Under the pieces are notes generated by a model, which did no database searches, was not told the DNA's origin, and worked only from the letters and a program-made list of their open reading frames with translations. Made by a program: the position numbers and the translations under genes. From Sorghum bicolor (taxonomy: Eukaryota; Streptophyta; Magnoliopsida; Poales; Poaceae): a DNA stretch of 64,000 nucleotides. The stretch is from contig NC_012871.2 in assembly GCF_000003195.3 (NCBI RefSeq), forward strand, positions 21,148,658 to 21,212,657, in the 5' to 3' direction. Below are positions 11,240-21,437 of the stretch, in pieces (within the stretch, counting starts at the first letter, position 1; every line of letters begins with the position of its first letter).

Positions 11240-12253
11240 TGTCGGTGTCTAGACTCGTCGTCTAGACACAAATGAGTATAAGTATGCGTGTCACCCTAAC
11301 CCGGATGGTGGTGCAAGTGGAACACAGAGAGTTTATACTGGTTCGGGCTAAGGATGCCCTACGTCCAGTGTGAGATTGGGGGTCTGTATTGCCTTGCACC
11401 CAGAGGTGCTTGTAGTAGGGGTGTACAAGCAGGTTGCGAGAGAGGGCTAAGTCCCAAGTCTCGACTTGTGCGTGGTGGACAGAGTGCTGCTTGCTACTCT
11501 GTGAGTGAACTCGCTTGGAGTTGTGGAGTGTTGATTGCTCTGAGCGGTGTGTTGTTTTCCGTGTCTTGGATGTGAGCTCTGGCTCTCCTTTTATAGTCTC
11601 AAGGGGGGCGCAGGATTTTACATGTATGATTGTTGATCTTCCTCCGGTGAGTGGTGAAACTACAGTCCCGACCCTGTAGAGGCTTGCCCACCCTGTCCTT
11701 GTGGCATGGCTGACAGTATGGTTACTCCTATGGAGGGTCACCGAGCCCTGTTGAAGTCGTGGGGGTTGGATCGGTGATACTACAGCTTGTCCTGTAACAG
11801 TGGGAGAAGACAACTAACAGTGACACTGGTTAATCTCTCCCATTCCTCTTTTACTATGAGGCGGTACACCATAGTAAAAGAGGTAAGGTGGCATAGTAAA
11901 AGAGGTAAGGCTACAGTGGCCGGGGTGGTTGGAATAGTCACCACCATGCCCTGCTGTGGTATGGAAGTCGCTGCGTCTGTCACGTCGCTGGTACGGGCGC
12001 TGCATGTGGGAAGCCTTGTTCTGAGACGGGGGCTTGGGCGAGGTGGTGTTGACGCCCGACCCCCAGAGGGGCCGGGTGAGGCGGAACTTGCGCCCGAGGC
12101 CAAGGAGTCGGGCGAGCTGGGGCTAGCGCCCGACGCCAAGGGGTCTGGCGAGCCGGAGCCCGCGCCCGAGCCCTAGTTATCGTGGCTGGTCTGCTTTGTC
12201 TTTCGCGTTTTTTATTATTCTGATTTAGGTATCCCTTTTTATGGTACCCAACA
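11240..12253 (-). repeat. 3' LTR of element C (1,014 bp)
   Basis: On the minus strand it runs TGTTGGGTACCATAAAAAGG to GTCTAGACACCGACA. The TATA box ACTATAAAAGGAG is at about 11585-11598. It resembles LTR B at 3508-4491 and pairs with 23737-24757, showing scattered substitutions and a 7-bp length difference. Confidence 0.85.
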
Positions 12254-13505
12254 GTAGCCCCCGAGCCTTTGAAGGGGTGAAGGCACCTTTTCAAAGGTTC
12301 TCTTTTAAGGGACCATTTTTGTAGACTCAGAGCTTTTTACTCTTTCTGGAGGGTGCGCGCGAGCGCACCCGTCGGGTGTAGCCCCCGAGCCTTTTGGAGG
12401 AATGGTGACATTCCTTCAAAGGCTTTTACCCCTAAGTACTGCGGTCGGGAGTATTTTGAGGGATAGGTTGCATGTTCTTTACACGTAGTGCCTGTTCCCA
12501 TAGTGCGAGGAAGCCCCCGAGCCCTTTCCCCACAAGGGTCAATCAAGTTCTTTCTCGTCTTGTGGTTACGTCCCTTATTCATCCTTTTGCTCGGAGGAGG
12601 GGTGTGTGGCGCCACACTACCCTTGATGGGCGAGTGTCAACGTTTCCCGAGAGCTACAAGCGGGTGAATCCAAGTGGATGTTCGAGTCCCATTCGATAGA
12701 GGTCGGCTAGTGGCCCTATGAGCACATCTCAAAATACCTGAGGGCAGTCACGGTGGATGCCGGAACCGTTCGCTAGGTTCCGAGCGCTCGGTGCCTCCCT
12801 CGATGGGATCCCACTCGCGCGACACCCGCATGGGTCTCGGATATGACTGGCAAAGATGCGCCGACCCTCTGAGGGGCTCGGACCTTGGCCTCTATTGTGC
12901 TCATCTTCAGTCATCCCTTGCTCGGTCATCCTGAGGCGACTGTTCGAACCCACTTTGCAGGTCAGTCTCGCAACCTCTGGAACGTAGGTGGCCATGGCCT
13001 GGGGATTTTTACTTTGAAAGGTTTTAGATTCGATCATAGTATCAGGGTGGGGTGAGACGGAATCTGCGCCTGACGGAAACCGCCTTGCAATTTTTTGCTC
13101 GGGGTCAGTAGGGGGTCGGGCGAGACGGAGTTAGCGCCTGACGAAAACCGCCTTGCAATTTTTTGCTCGGGGTCAGTAGGGGGTCTGGCGAGACGGAGTC
13201 TGCGCCTGACGGAAACCGCCTTGCAATTTTTTGCTCGGGGTCAGTAGGGGGTCGGGCGAGACAGAGTCTGCGCCCGACGGAGACCGCCCTGCGACCCTGC
13301 TCGGGGTTAGCTGGAGGTCGAGCGCCGCTTGTCCTGGAAAGAACCGCCCTGACATATCTTTTTAGGGCGCCCCTTTTGAGGCGACTCGCGTGGGGAGCTA
13401 AAACTGCCGTGCCGTTGCGCGGACTGGATGCGATGTTTTACCTGCGAAATTAATGCGCGCGTGCTGCGAGCGTAAGAATCGGGAGAAATTGGTGCTTCAA
13501 ATTTT
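12254..13505 (-). other. 3' non-coding region of element C with polypurine tracts
   Basis: GTAGCCCCCGAGCC appears at 12255-12268 and again near 12374-12388, separated by a GC palindrome (GGTGCGCGCGAGCGCACC). A third partial copy lies near 12510. Beyond these the stretch holds a 68-bp tandem repeat (13043-13314) and no ORF I trust. Confidence 0.6.
13043..13314 (-). repeat. 68-bp tandem repeat, 4 copies
   Basis: Units begin at about 13043, 13111, 13179 and 13247. Each contains GACGGAG, CGCCTGACGGAAACCGCC and TTGCAATTTTTTGCTCGGGG. The last copy is the most diverged. It lies in the 3' non-coding region of element C. Confidence 0.85.
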
Positions 13506-15225
13506 TCACCTGGCCAGGGAGCGGGTGACGGTTGCTCTTTTCCCCTTTGATCTTCTGTGCGAGAGGTGTGGCCGCAGCGCACGCCTTCTATAAAAGCAAC
13601 CGCGGGGGCTTTGATCTCCTTCCTCCTGCTCTCGCGCAAAAAAGCTCTTGCCTCCTCTTCTTCTTGGGGTCGCGTGAGCCCGAGGCCTCAGTGGCCTCGG
13701 CCTTTTGTTTCCCCTTGGCCGCGCCGTCGAAGAAAATGGCACCGACTGCCTCTTCGCCTGAGGCAAAGTTGGTGGCGATGTCGAGCAACTGGCTTGTGCT
13801 CGTGGAGGTCTTGCGACCGAGCTCGTGTACCAACTCCTTGCAAGTGGTATCGGCGATGAAGGCTCTAATGACGTCGAAGTCTGTGATGTTGGGGAGCTCG
13901 GTGCATTGTTTAGAGAATCGCCTGATGAAGTCTTGTAGGGACTCATCGGGCTTCTCCCGTCAGCTCCTGAGGTCCCAGGAGTTTCCAGGGCGCACGTATG
14001 TGCCCTGAAAGTTCCCGACGAAGATCTTGACTAGGTCGGCCCAGTCGTGGATCATGCGCTCAGGGAGGTGCTCGAGCCACGCTCTGGTCGAATCAGCCAG
14101 GTGGAGTGGCAAGTTGCGGATGATGAGCAGATCATCTTCCGCTCCGCCTAGCTGACAGGCCAGGCGGTAATCCGCTAGCCAGAGCTCAGGGTTGGTTTCC
14201 CCTGAGTACTTGGTGAGGTTAGCAGGCTGTCGGAACCGTGTCGGGAACTTGGCCCTGCGGATGGCCTCGCTGAAGATGCGTGGGCCCGGAGGCTCTGGCG
14301 ACGTGCTGCGGTCGTGGTCGGGGTCGTACCTCCGCCTCGGCGCGATCGGTAGCGTCGAGACTCTACCTCGTCCCTGTCACGCCGTCTGGCATCGAGAGTG
14401 GCCCGGGCGTCCATGTTGGTCCCGACACGCTCATGGACAGATGGGGCCTTGTTGCCCCCTTGCGGGTTAGGGGGTGGCGGACCCTGCACGGTCGGTGCCT
14501 TGTTAGGAGGGGGTCGATCCTCTTGGCGTCTCGTACCGTGGGATTGTGATGCCGAACTCTCTGCGTTCTGCACCACGGCTTGCTCTAGGAGACCACGTAG
14601 CCCCTGGCGCACCCTTCTCCCCTCAGGGGTCGATGTCTCGGGCATCGCTCTGAGGAGGAGTGCAGCAGCCATCATGTTCTGGCTGGCCGTGCTGAAGACT
14701 GGGGGGTTGTCTCCCCCTTCGTCCTCGATGATGCGGCGGTTGACGTCCCGGGCGCGGCGTCTAGCCTCGCCTCCGTCCCCTCTGGCGGACTGGTCTTGGA
14801 CCAGGGTCTCACGGAGTTGGCGGAGGCGTATGCGCTCTTCTTCGAGCCTGGCCTGCAGCTCATTGAGCTGCTCGAGGTCAGGGCACCGTCCTTCGGGGGC
14901 TAAGGCGGCCCCGCGTGCTCCAGGATGGATCCCGGGAGTAGTGTTGGGTGGTGGAGTGGCGTTAGAGGGCCCCGCACCCCCTGAGCGTTGGGGGCGTTGC
15001 TCCGACCTTGTGGTTGAAACATTCTCGCGACGGGTCGTAGCTGCCGTTGTCGGAGTCGGAGTAGCCGAGGCAGTAGTTGCTAGCCTCCAGGAAGCGCATG
15101 AAAGTTTCTGGGTCGCCACAGCCGGAAAAATCAGCGCCAGCCCACTAGTCATCTCCTAGGGTAGGATCCTTAGGGTATGACGAGATGGGCGGTGTAGCGA
15201 TAAGGTCCAGGGTAGACCTTAGGTG
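13506..15225 (-). pseudogene. Element C gag, main part (capsid region), frameshifted
   Basis: Reading minus: 15152-14175 is open for 325 codons and gives a Pro/Arg-rich region with a long coiled-coil-like stretch (LNELQARLEEERIRLRQLRE). A frame change near 14280 then leads into a capsid-type segment with LACQLGG, IIRNLPLHLADS, AWLEHLP, IFVGNFQGTYVRPGNSW and ATNFASGEEAVGAIF, diagnostic of Tat-family gag as I know it. An in-frame stop precedes the ATG at 15152, another stop falls near 13970, and the Lys/Arg-rich tail decays near 13560. The N-terminal portion lies on the far side of the TG1 insertion (23092-23673). No protease or polymerase follows. Confidence 0.65.
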
Positions 15226-15230
15226 GTGCC

Positions 15231-16884
15231 TGTTGGGTATTCTTAACATCATTACCAAAAGTAGACTAAGTTCTCTAAATCTAGTAACGGTGCCAAAAAT
15301 GCTAAACCTATCCCTCATACCACTTAAGCCAAGTTGTCATCCCCAGCATGATATAAGAGACGCGGTATTGAAATATGCAATTGCTCTTCTAAATAAATAA
15401 TGAATGGGATCTGCAAGCGCACAGATTAATACCGATGCAGCATTTTAACCGGGAAGTATTCCAGGTATCGTTATTTATATTTTTACCACTGGGAAGGGAT
15501 TAGCAATCATCACTATTGATTACAGAATAGAATATGAGATTGAGCATCTATCATTGCATGTATATTTGAGAACATTTATCTAACTCTTCATACAGGGATA
15601 AGTGTCACATAAAAGATATATGAAATAATAATAGTGACAAGGATAACTAATCTGATCTAGCCACATAATAAATATGATAAGCACCTCAATTAGATACTCT
15701 AGAAAGTCATTAGCATGGTATTAGAACGAACTACAAGAATATTCCCTAAGTTATTCTCAACTATATAGTTTAGCATTATCATAGTTAGTGCAAGCATACT
15801 TAGCAATCATTGTGAGACAAGACTACGCCCATGCATAGTGATATTAGCAAGGTAAATGAGAAACATAGCAATCACTCCCCTGTAATAATATTGCTCTGTC
15901 AGCCCAATACACGAGAGGGGGACTATATAAGAATCAATGAAGCTGTCACTATCACGAACCACCCCACGATCTGGCATATTGGGTACAATCGCAGATAAAT
16001 ACGGTATAAGCACCACGCCTACACAATATCTATCATTTACCCATGGATCCGATGGATAAACGCTATACGATCCTAAGCATGTATATAGATCCAATCTAAC
16101 TAAGCCAAGTACATAACTATGATAAACTAAGAACAATATAATCTTGAATATAAACAAGTAGAGCAAAGTCATAAGCAATATATTGAAGTAGAACAAAGTC
16201 ATATTCATAATATTGAAGAACAAAGATAATTAGAAAGCAATTAGAAGCACAATTAGAGAATTACCAAGAATCCTCTTGACAGATCCGGAAACCAATCGAA
16301 GATTGACTCCTTCTAGTTCTAATCCTATGTAGCTATGCTAATCTAGATATCTAATTGATGTGGTGGCTCTAATCTTGATCAGAGGCTTCTTCTCCCTTGA
16401 TGGAACAATGAATTAGGGTTGAGAGGCTCTCTCCTCCAGGGGCTAGGGGGTCTGGTTTTATAGTCCCTCCAAGTGAATATGGGCCATTGGATCAAACCGA
16501 CATAGATTGTATGGTTTAGATTCATCCTTTAGGTCGGTGGAGATCTCCCGCAAAGCAGAGTCCTGATTAGACTCAGGGGCAGGGCGGGCGCCCTGACCAA
16601 CTGGGCGGGCGCCCAGGGTCAGGCCCCATTTTGCCTCCGCTTCGGTCTCGTGGCTTCTGGAGTCTTCTAGATGTAGGATAAGTGCGCAGCACGTTAATAT
16701 CTTTACGTAATCCCGACGTGTGGGCCTTTCTTCCATATTTCCTGATAACCCCCTGCAGAAATAGACAAACACCAAAACTCGTGGAATTTTGTCAGATAAA
16801 ACCCTAAGTCTAGATCTTGATTTCATTTGGATCCTTTTCTTTATTTATTTGATAATTAAATTTGATACTTAAGGACCGTCAACA
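15231..16884 (-). repeat. 3' LTR of TG1 (1,654 bp)
   Basis: On the minus strand it runs TGTTGACGGTCCTTAAG to AAGAATACCCAACA. A TATA box (GACTATAAAACCAG) is at about 16451-16465. Upstream in U3 lie two GC-rich palindromes (16580-16595 and 16601-16616). A 122-codon frame at 16458-16826 spans U3 and is kept open in related LTRs. Confidence 0.9.
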
Positions 16885-16899
16885 AACTCCCCCAAGCTT
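16885..16899 (-). other. Polypurine tract of TG1
   Basis: AAGCTTGGGGGAGTT on the minus strand directly abuts the 3' LTR start TGTTGACGG. The same tract lies at 27794-27808 and 46496-46510 in TG2 and TG3. Confidence 0.8.
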
Positions 16900-19061
16900 A
16901 CCTCTTGCTCGTCCCTGAGCAAGGATAGACTCAGCTATGGATCATAAGTAGTTGCAATATCTTTAAAAATTTGACGGTACACATGCTTTTAAATAAGATC
17001 TCATCTCTGAGTTAGAGTAAACTGTCAAGACTTAAAACTTACTTACTTTACCTTCACCATGGGACTTGTAACCGTCACTTCTGTCTTGAGTGGTTAAAAG
17101 ATAGAACAGTCTAGCCAAGTGCCATGTCTCTTATTCTTGATCAGCTATAGCTCTAGGGTTTTTGCAGATTTTCAAATAAAACTCAGAGATTCCTTGTATG
17201 ATTCTCTCAGATCTCTCTTTTGTGGTATTTCTGGATCCTTACCAAGGCAGTGATGGTATATGCCTTCTCTCAAAATATGTAGTATTTGTGGTATGAGGCA
17301 TAGTGACATTGCCTTCTCTCTCACCCTACTCTAATAAGGCTTTAATATCTGGAGCTCATAGGTGGGAGATAAAGTATACATACTTACAAGACATTTATTG
17401 CATAGTCAAACCATAGATCCAAAGAAACAAATCAATAAGCCAAATCAAGATGTGCATGTGTGGCGAATGAATGGTGTATGGTGATGATGGTAACAATGGT
17501 GAAAACAATGGTGGTGGAAGTCTAATTCTACTTTGCTCTTTGAGGGGATACATACCTTCCTTGCTTTTGAAACTTTATGAGGAGAATGAGATGCTCTTCT
17601 TTTTCTTGTCTCTCAGGTGGGTATCTTGTACCCCTAATTCTACTGTCGGACACCTGTCCATTTTTACCTCTCGTCTCACTTTTTCTTTTCTTTCGAGGTT
17701 CCGAGCACTTGCTCCTTTTTATTTCCTCGTATTTCTCTTCCTTTTTTTCTCTTTTTTTCTTTCAGAGCATTCATCAATTGAGATAATATAGCAAGTGGTA
17801 GTAATAAGATAACTTGAGCATTTATTTCACAAGGGGAAACAGAAATATTTTTGGTTATTCTCTCCCGGATTAGGAGTAGAATATTTTTGGGTGATTCTGG
17901 AGATGGAATGGGTGAATATATGTGGATGGTACTTCCGGAGTAGAAGTAGCATATATGAGTGAACGTGCAAGTGAAATCTTGATTTAACCACATGACAAGC
18001 TCCTAAGGGTCTACACAGCTTGACCACACTCAATGCTCATAAGGAGTAAATAATAAATGTGTGGCTCATAATCTAGCAAGCATGTATATATGGCTGTGGT
18101 AGGAATTTAAACTCTCATCATACAGGAACTCATCATGCAACATTTTAAAGATTTTCAAAGATAAAATTCTCCAGAATTCTAGCATCTCTAGGAACAGATA
18201 AACAGCAGCTCAACCTTCCCATATCATATCCGTTAACAACTTAGACTTCAGATCAAGTTTTTATCCCACAAGTTTAGGTCTAGAGCAAGCTTTAAATTAT
18301 AACAGTTATGTCTAAACTTGAGAGAGAACTTAAAATTTGCAAATTAGGCAGAGCAACTATTTATCATATCCATGCTTAAGTTTTATTTTAGATACAGATT
18401 AGCATAGCCACTTTATTTATTTATTAAACACACTAAGCAAAATATATATAAGCATAAAATCTTTATTTGGTTTTCCATAGTTATGTGTATTTATATTCTA
18501 ATATAGTATAAGTATAAAGATAGATAGAAATACTTATCGAGATAAATGGGGGTGCTCTCCCCCAAGCTGAATTTTGACGTAATTTCCCTTGATGTAGCTA
18601 GCAGGTGGCAGAGGTGTATTTGAAAGTCAGCAGCATTCTGACAGCGATTAGAATGTCCTCCGTCTGCTAGTCTTCTTGATTCTTAAATTCTGTGGAGCTC
18701 AAATAGACAACAAAGCTTGTGGAACTGATTAAGTGTTAGCATAAATATCTAGCCTTTATAATGTTGAGACTCCTTAATAAATATTACTCCCTGTTTTTAT
18801 ATTTTTGTTTTTATAAAGGAAAAAAATATTTATTTTATTTTTATGCCACCACAGTGAATGTACTTATAGGTTTTATGCCACTCGTCTACTCACATGGGGC
18901 TTACTGTTTTTCACATTTTTATTTTCTTTTTAAGATAGTATGAACATGATTAACTAAGTAAACTATTTGAAATAATTGAAAGAAAAAGGATAACTACCAA
19001 GTTTACCTCTTGGCAAGGCGTTCGGTGTTTTTAAGTCCTTCGAACGGGACCCTCCATTTTC
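16900..19061 (-). other. Conserved 2.2-kb 3' non-coding region of TG1
   Basis: No significant minus-strand ORF. It aligns along its whole length with 27809-29990 (TG2) and 46511-48690 (TG3). At 18548-18569 is a hairpin plus a second polypurine-like tract (CAGCTTGGGGGAG). This may be a remnant of the env-like region of Athila elements or a packaging/replication sequence; both ideas are inference. Confidence 0.6.
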
Positions 19062-19736
19062 TTAATCGTCCTGAGGTTCGTTGGGTGGCGTAGTCGGTAC
19101 TTCCAGCAGCGCCCCCTCTTCATTTATAGTTATCTTCATTTTCCACACCTGACTTGGTGCTTCGATCTCCTCTGGATAATTCTGTTTAAACTCAACGTCT
19201 TCTGATCTTACAACTTCTCCTTCATAGTCTGCCCATCCGTCCTTGATGATCTGCCTCCTCTGGTTGCGGTTGCGTCTCTTTCTTACCTGCTTAGATTCTT
19301 CAATGATATAGTTAGGGTCAGTAAAATAACGGCGTACCTTCTCTGAGGGGAAGTGCATATGGACTTCTCCAGTTCCAATGTAGATAATTGCTTTAACGGT
19401 GCTGAGGAACGGTCTTCCAAGGATGATGGGTGGATCATACTCGTCTTCTCCCATATCAACAACTTGAAAGTCTGTGTAGACAAAGTGATCGTCTATTTTG
19501 ACTGGGACATCAGATACTATTCCTTTAACTTCTCGAAATGTCTGATCTGCCATATGGAGTTGAATGTATGTTGGTCTTAGGGGCATGGTTCCGAACAAGA
19601 GCCGATAGGTGACTGCGGCCATTATGTTGACGCCCGATCCGGTGTCGCAAAACGTTTTGTAGAAGTTGTATCCATTTATTGAGCAGTAAATGCTTGGCAT
19701 TCCTGGGTCGTCCTTCTTGGTCAAAACGGTGACTTA
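19062..19736 (-). CDS. TG1 second retropepsin-like domain
   Basis: An open frame of about 220 codons with no ATG at its beginning; it is in frame -1 relative to the preceding gag/protease ORF and overlaps its end by about 12 nt. It shows a classical aspartic protease site FCDTGSGVNIM, a flap-side ADQTF and the C-terminal signature PPIILGRPFLS, then a basic segment (RKRRNRNQRRQ) and an acidic tail. The preceding ORF also carries an ILGRPFLN protease, so the domain is duplicated. Expression would need frameshifting, or the frame break is a mutation. It would process Gag, if functional. Confidence 0.65.
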
Positions 19737-21277
19737 AGGTGGTGATCTTGGCTTCCATGAACTACAGTGACCATCTTAGCTGACTCGGTCCACACTTGCT
19801 TGTTCCTGTTTCTCCTGTTGGTCCTCTTCCTTGATTTACGTCTGGATTGATCTTGAATTTGTGTAGTCTTGTTCTTGAAGAAAAATGTCTCCTTCTTCCC
19901 TTTGACGTAGAAACTGATCTTGGCAGCACTAGCGTAGATGATAGCTCCCGTGGTGTTCAAGAATGGCCTCCCTAAGATAATAGGTGCTCTCTCATCATTT
20001 CCGGTCTCTACCACTACGAAGTCTGCTGGGGCATATAAGGTACCAACTCGGACACAAAGGTTCTTCACTATTCCTTTTGGAAAAGTTATCGTCTGATCTG
20101 CAAACTGCAAACACATGGTTGTTTCTAATAAAGGATATGTAAAGAATTTTTCATAGAGTACCCTGGGTATAATGTTGACACTGGAGCCAAAGTCACAGAG
20201 TGCTTCTGGAACGTCCACCATGCCAATGGAGATCGGGATGACGGGGCGTCCTGGATCGTCTCTCTTGACCGGCAGAAGGTCAGTAGAGAATTCATTGACG
20301 GGGTTACTCCAATTACCTGCATCAAACATGTCTACAAGATTTGCACATTCTAATCCTTCCGGTTGTGATGGTATACCGGGGTTAGTAGTAGGAACAGCAG
20401 CAGCTATTTGATTTAACTGAGATTCAATCATTTTATTAAAGCTAATTTGATTCTTGATGGCAGTAGAAAAATTATCCATTCTATTATTTATATTTTCTAG
20501 CATTTTATCATTAGATGCCAATTTCTTAGATAGATTATCCATTAGCTTTCCTTGATTAGACACTAACTCTCTCAAAGGTGGAAAATTATTATTGTTGTTG
20601 TAAGAATTGTTACCTTGATAATTACTTGAGTAGTTAGGTCTCTGTTGATTCCAACCTTGATTTTGTTGAGGACGGTTGTAGTAGTAGTAGTAGTTGTTGT
20701 TGATGTAGTTCACATCCTCAAGCATCTCAGGGCAGTGGTTGCCTGAGTGTCCAGTGTCTCCACACTCCTCACAAGTCATGTGAGAGTCGTAGATGTGCAT
20801 AACTTCTTTCTTGTCTCCAGCTCTATCGTCGAGCTTCTTCATGAGTAGGTCTAGCTTTGCAGACAGCATGTCTACCTCCTTCAGCTGATGCATACCTCCA
20901 CCTCTCTTGCGTGTCTGGGTCCTCTCTTCATTCCAGCTTTGGTTGGACGCCATCTTCTCCACAAGAGCTGTGGCTTGTGGTATAGTAAGTGATAAGAATG
21001 CTCCTCCAGCTGCAGCATCCATGGTCTCTCGGGCACTGTTACCATCGATCTCTGCAGCAGGTCCAGTGCGGATGTTGTCCGTAGTGGGAGCTGAGAACTC
21101 GCGGATCGATTTGTTCGCCATGGCCTCGAACTCTGAAGACAAGTTCCGATGATCTTCTTGATTGGATGAAGCTTCTTCGTGAAGTGTTGATGATCTCTTC
21201 TTGAGCTTGGCCCTCGTCTTCTTGAATAATGCTTCGGGATTGTCAACAAAATTTTCTAGAAGATGTCTTCTATTCAT
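19721..21277 (-). CDS. TG1 gag with zinc knuckle and retropepsin, capsid core missing (518 aa)
   Basis: It starts at a true ATG (21277) about 135 nt after the tRNA-Asp primer site. Residues 1-90 resemble the gag N-terminus (MANKSIREFSAPTTDNIRTG). Residues about 90-120 jump to the post-capsid part (AAGGAFLSLTIPQATALVEKM), so the central capsid segment expected in Athila-type gags is absent, yet the frame is intact. A CCHC knuckle follows (CEECGDTGHSGNHC, about residue 170), then Asn/Tyr-rich sequence, a helical region (about 240-310) and a protease domain with ALCDFGSSVNIIP (about 360) and APIILGRPFLN (about 430), ending in a basic tail. The catalytic triplet is D-F-G rather than D-T-G/D-S-G. 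The stop TGA is at 19721-19723. Confidence 0.8.
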   Translation of the reverse strand: MNRRHLLENFVDNPEALFKKTRAKLKKRSSTLHEEASSNQEDHRNLSSEFEAMANKSIREFSAPTTDNIRTGPAAEIDGNSARETMDAAAGGAFLSLTIPQATALVEKMASNQSWNEERTQTRKRGGGMHQLKEVDMLSAKLDLLMKKLDDRAGDKKEVMHIYDSHMTCEECGDTGHSGNHCPEMLEDVNYINNNYYYYYNRPQQNQGWNQQRPNYSSNYQGNNSYNNNNNFPPLRELVSNQGKLMDNLSKKLASNDKMLENINNRMDNFSTAIKNQISFNKMIESQLNQIAAAVPTTNPGIPSQPEGLECANLVDMFDAGNWSNPVNEFSTDLLPVKRDDPGRPVIPISIGMVDVPEALCDFGSSVNIIPRVLYEKFFTYPLLETTMCLQFADQTITFPKGIVKNLCVRVGTLYAPADFVVVETGNDERAPIILGRPFLNTTGAIIYASAAKISFYVKGKKETFFFKNKTTQIQDQSRRKSRKRTNRRNRNKQVWTESAKMVTVVHGSQDHHLKSPF

Positions 21278-21411
21278 ACATTCCCCTGCATAAGATAAAA
21301 TAGAAAAATATCGGGGTAAAACAGTATGAGAGAATAGATAAGCTCAATCATATTAGTGATGCGAATGATAACTCAAAATCTTTTATTCTATTCCTGATTA
21401 GTAATCAACCT

Positions 21412-21429
21412 TCCCCGGCAACGGCGCCA
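21412..21429 (-). other. Primer-binding site of TG1 (tRNA-Asp type)
   Basis: The minus strand reads TGGCGCCGTTGCCGGGGA, complementary to the 3' end of plant tRNA-Asp including CCA, eight bases after the 5' LTR. The same site occurs at 51246-51263 (TG3) and, degenerate, at 33042-33059 (TG2). Confidence 0.85.
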
Positions 21430-21437
21430 AAAATGCT

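Noticed and set aside
14398..15159. 253-codon plus-strand ORF
   Set aside because: Antisense shadow of the element C gag; the minus-strand reading matches known gag text.
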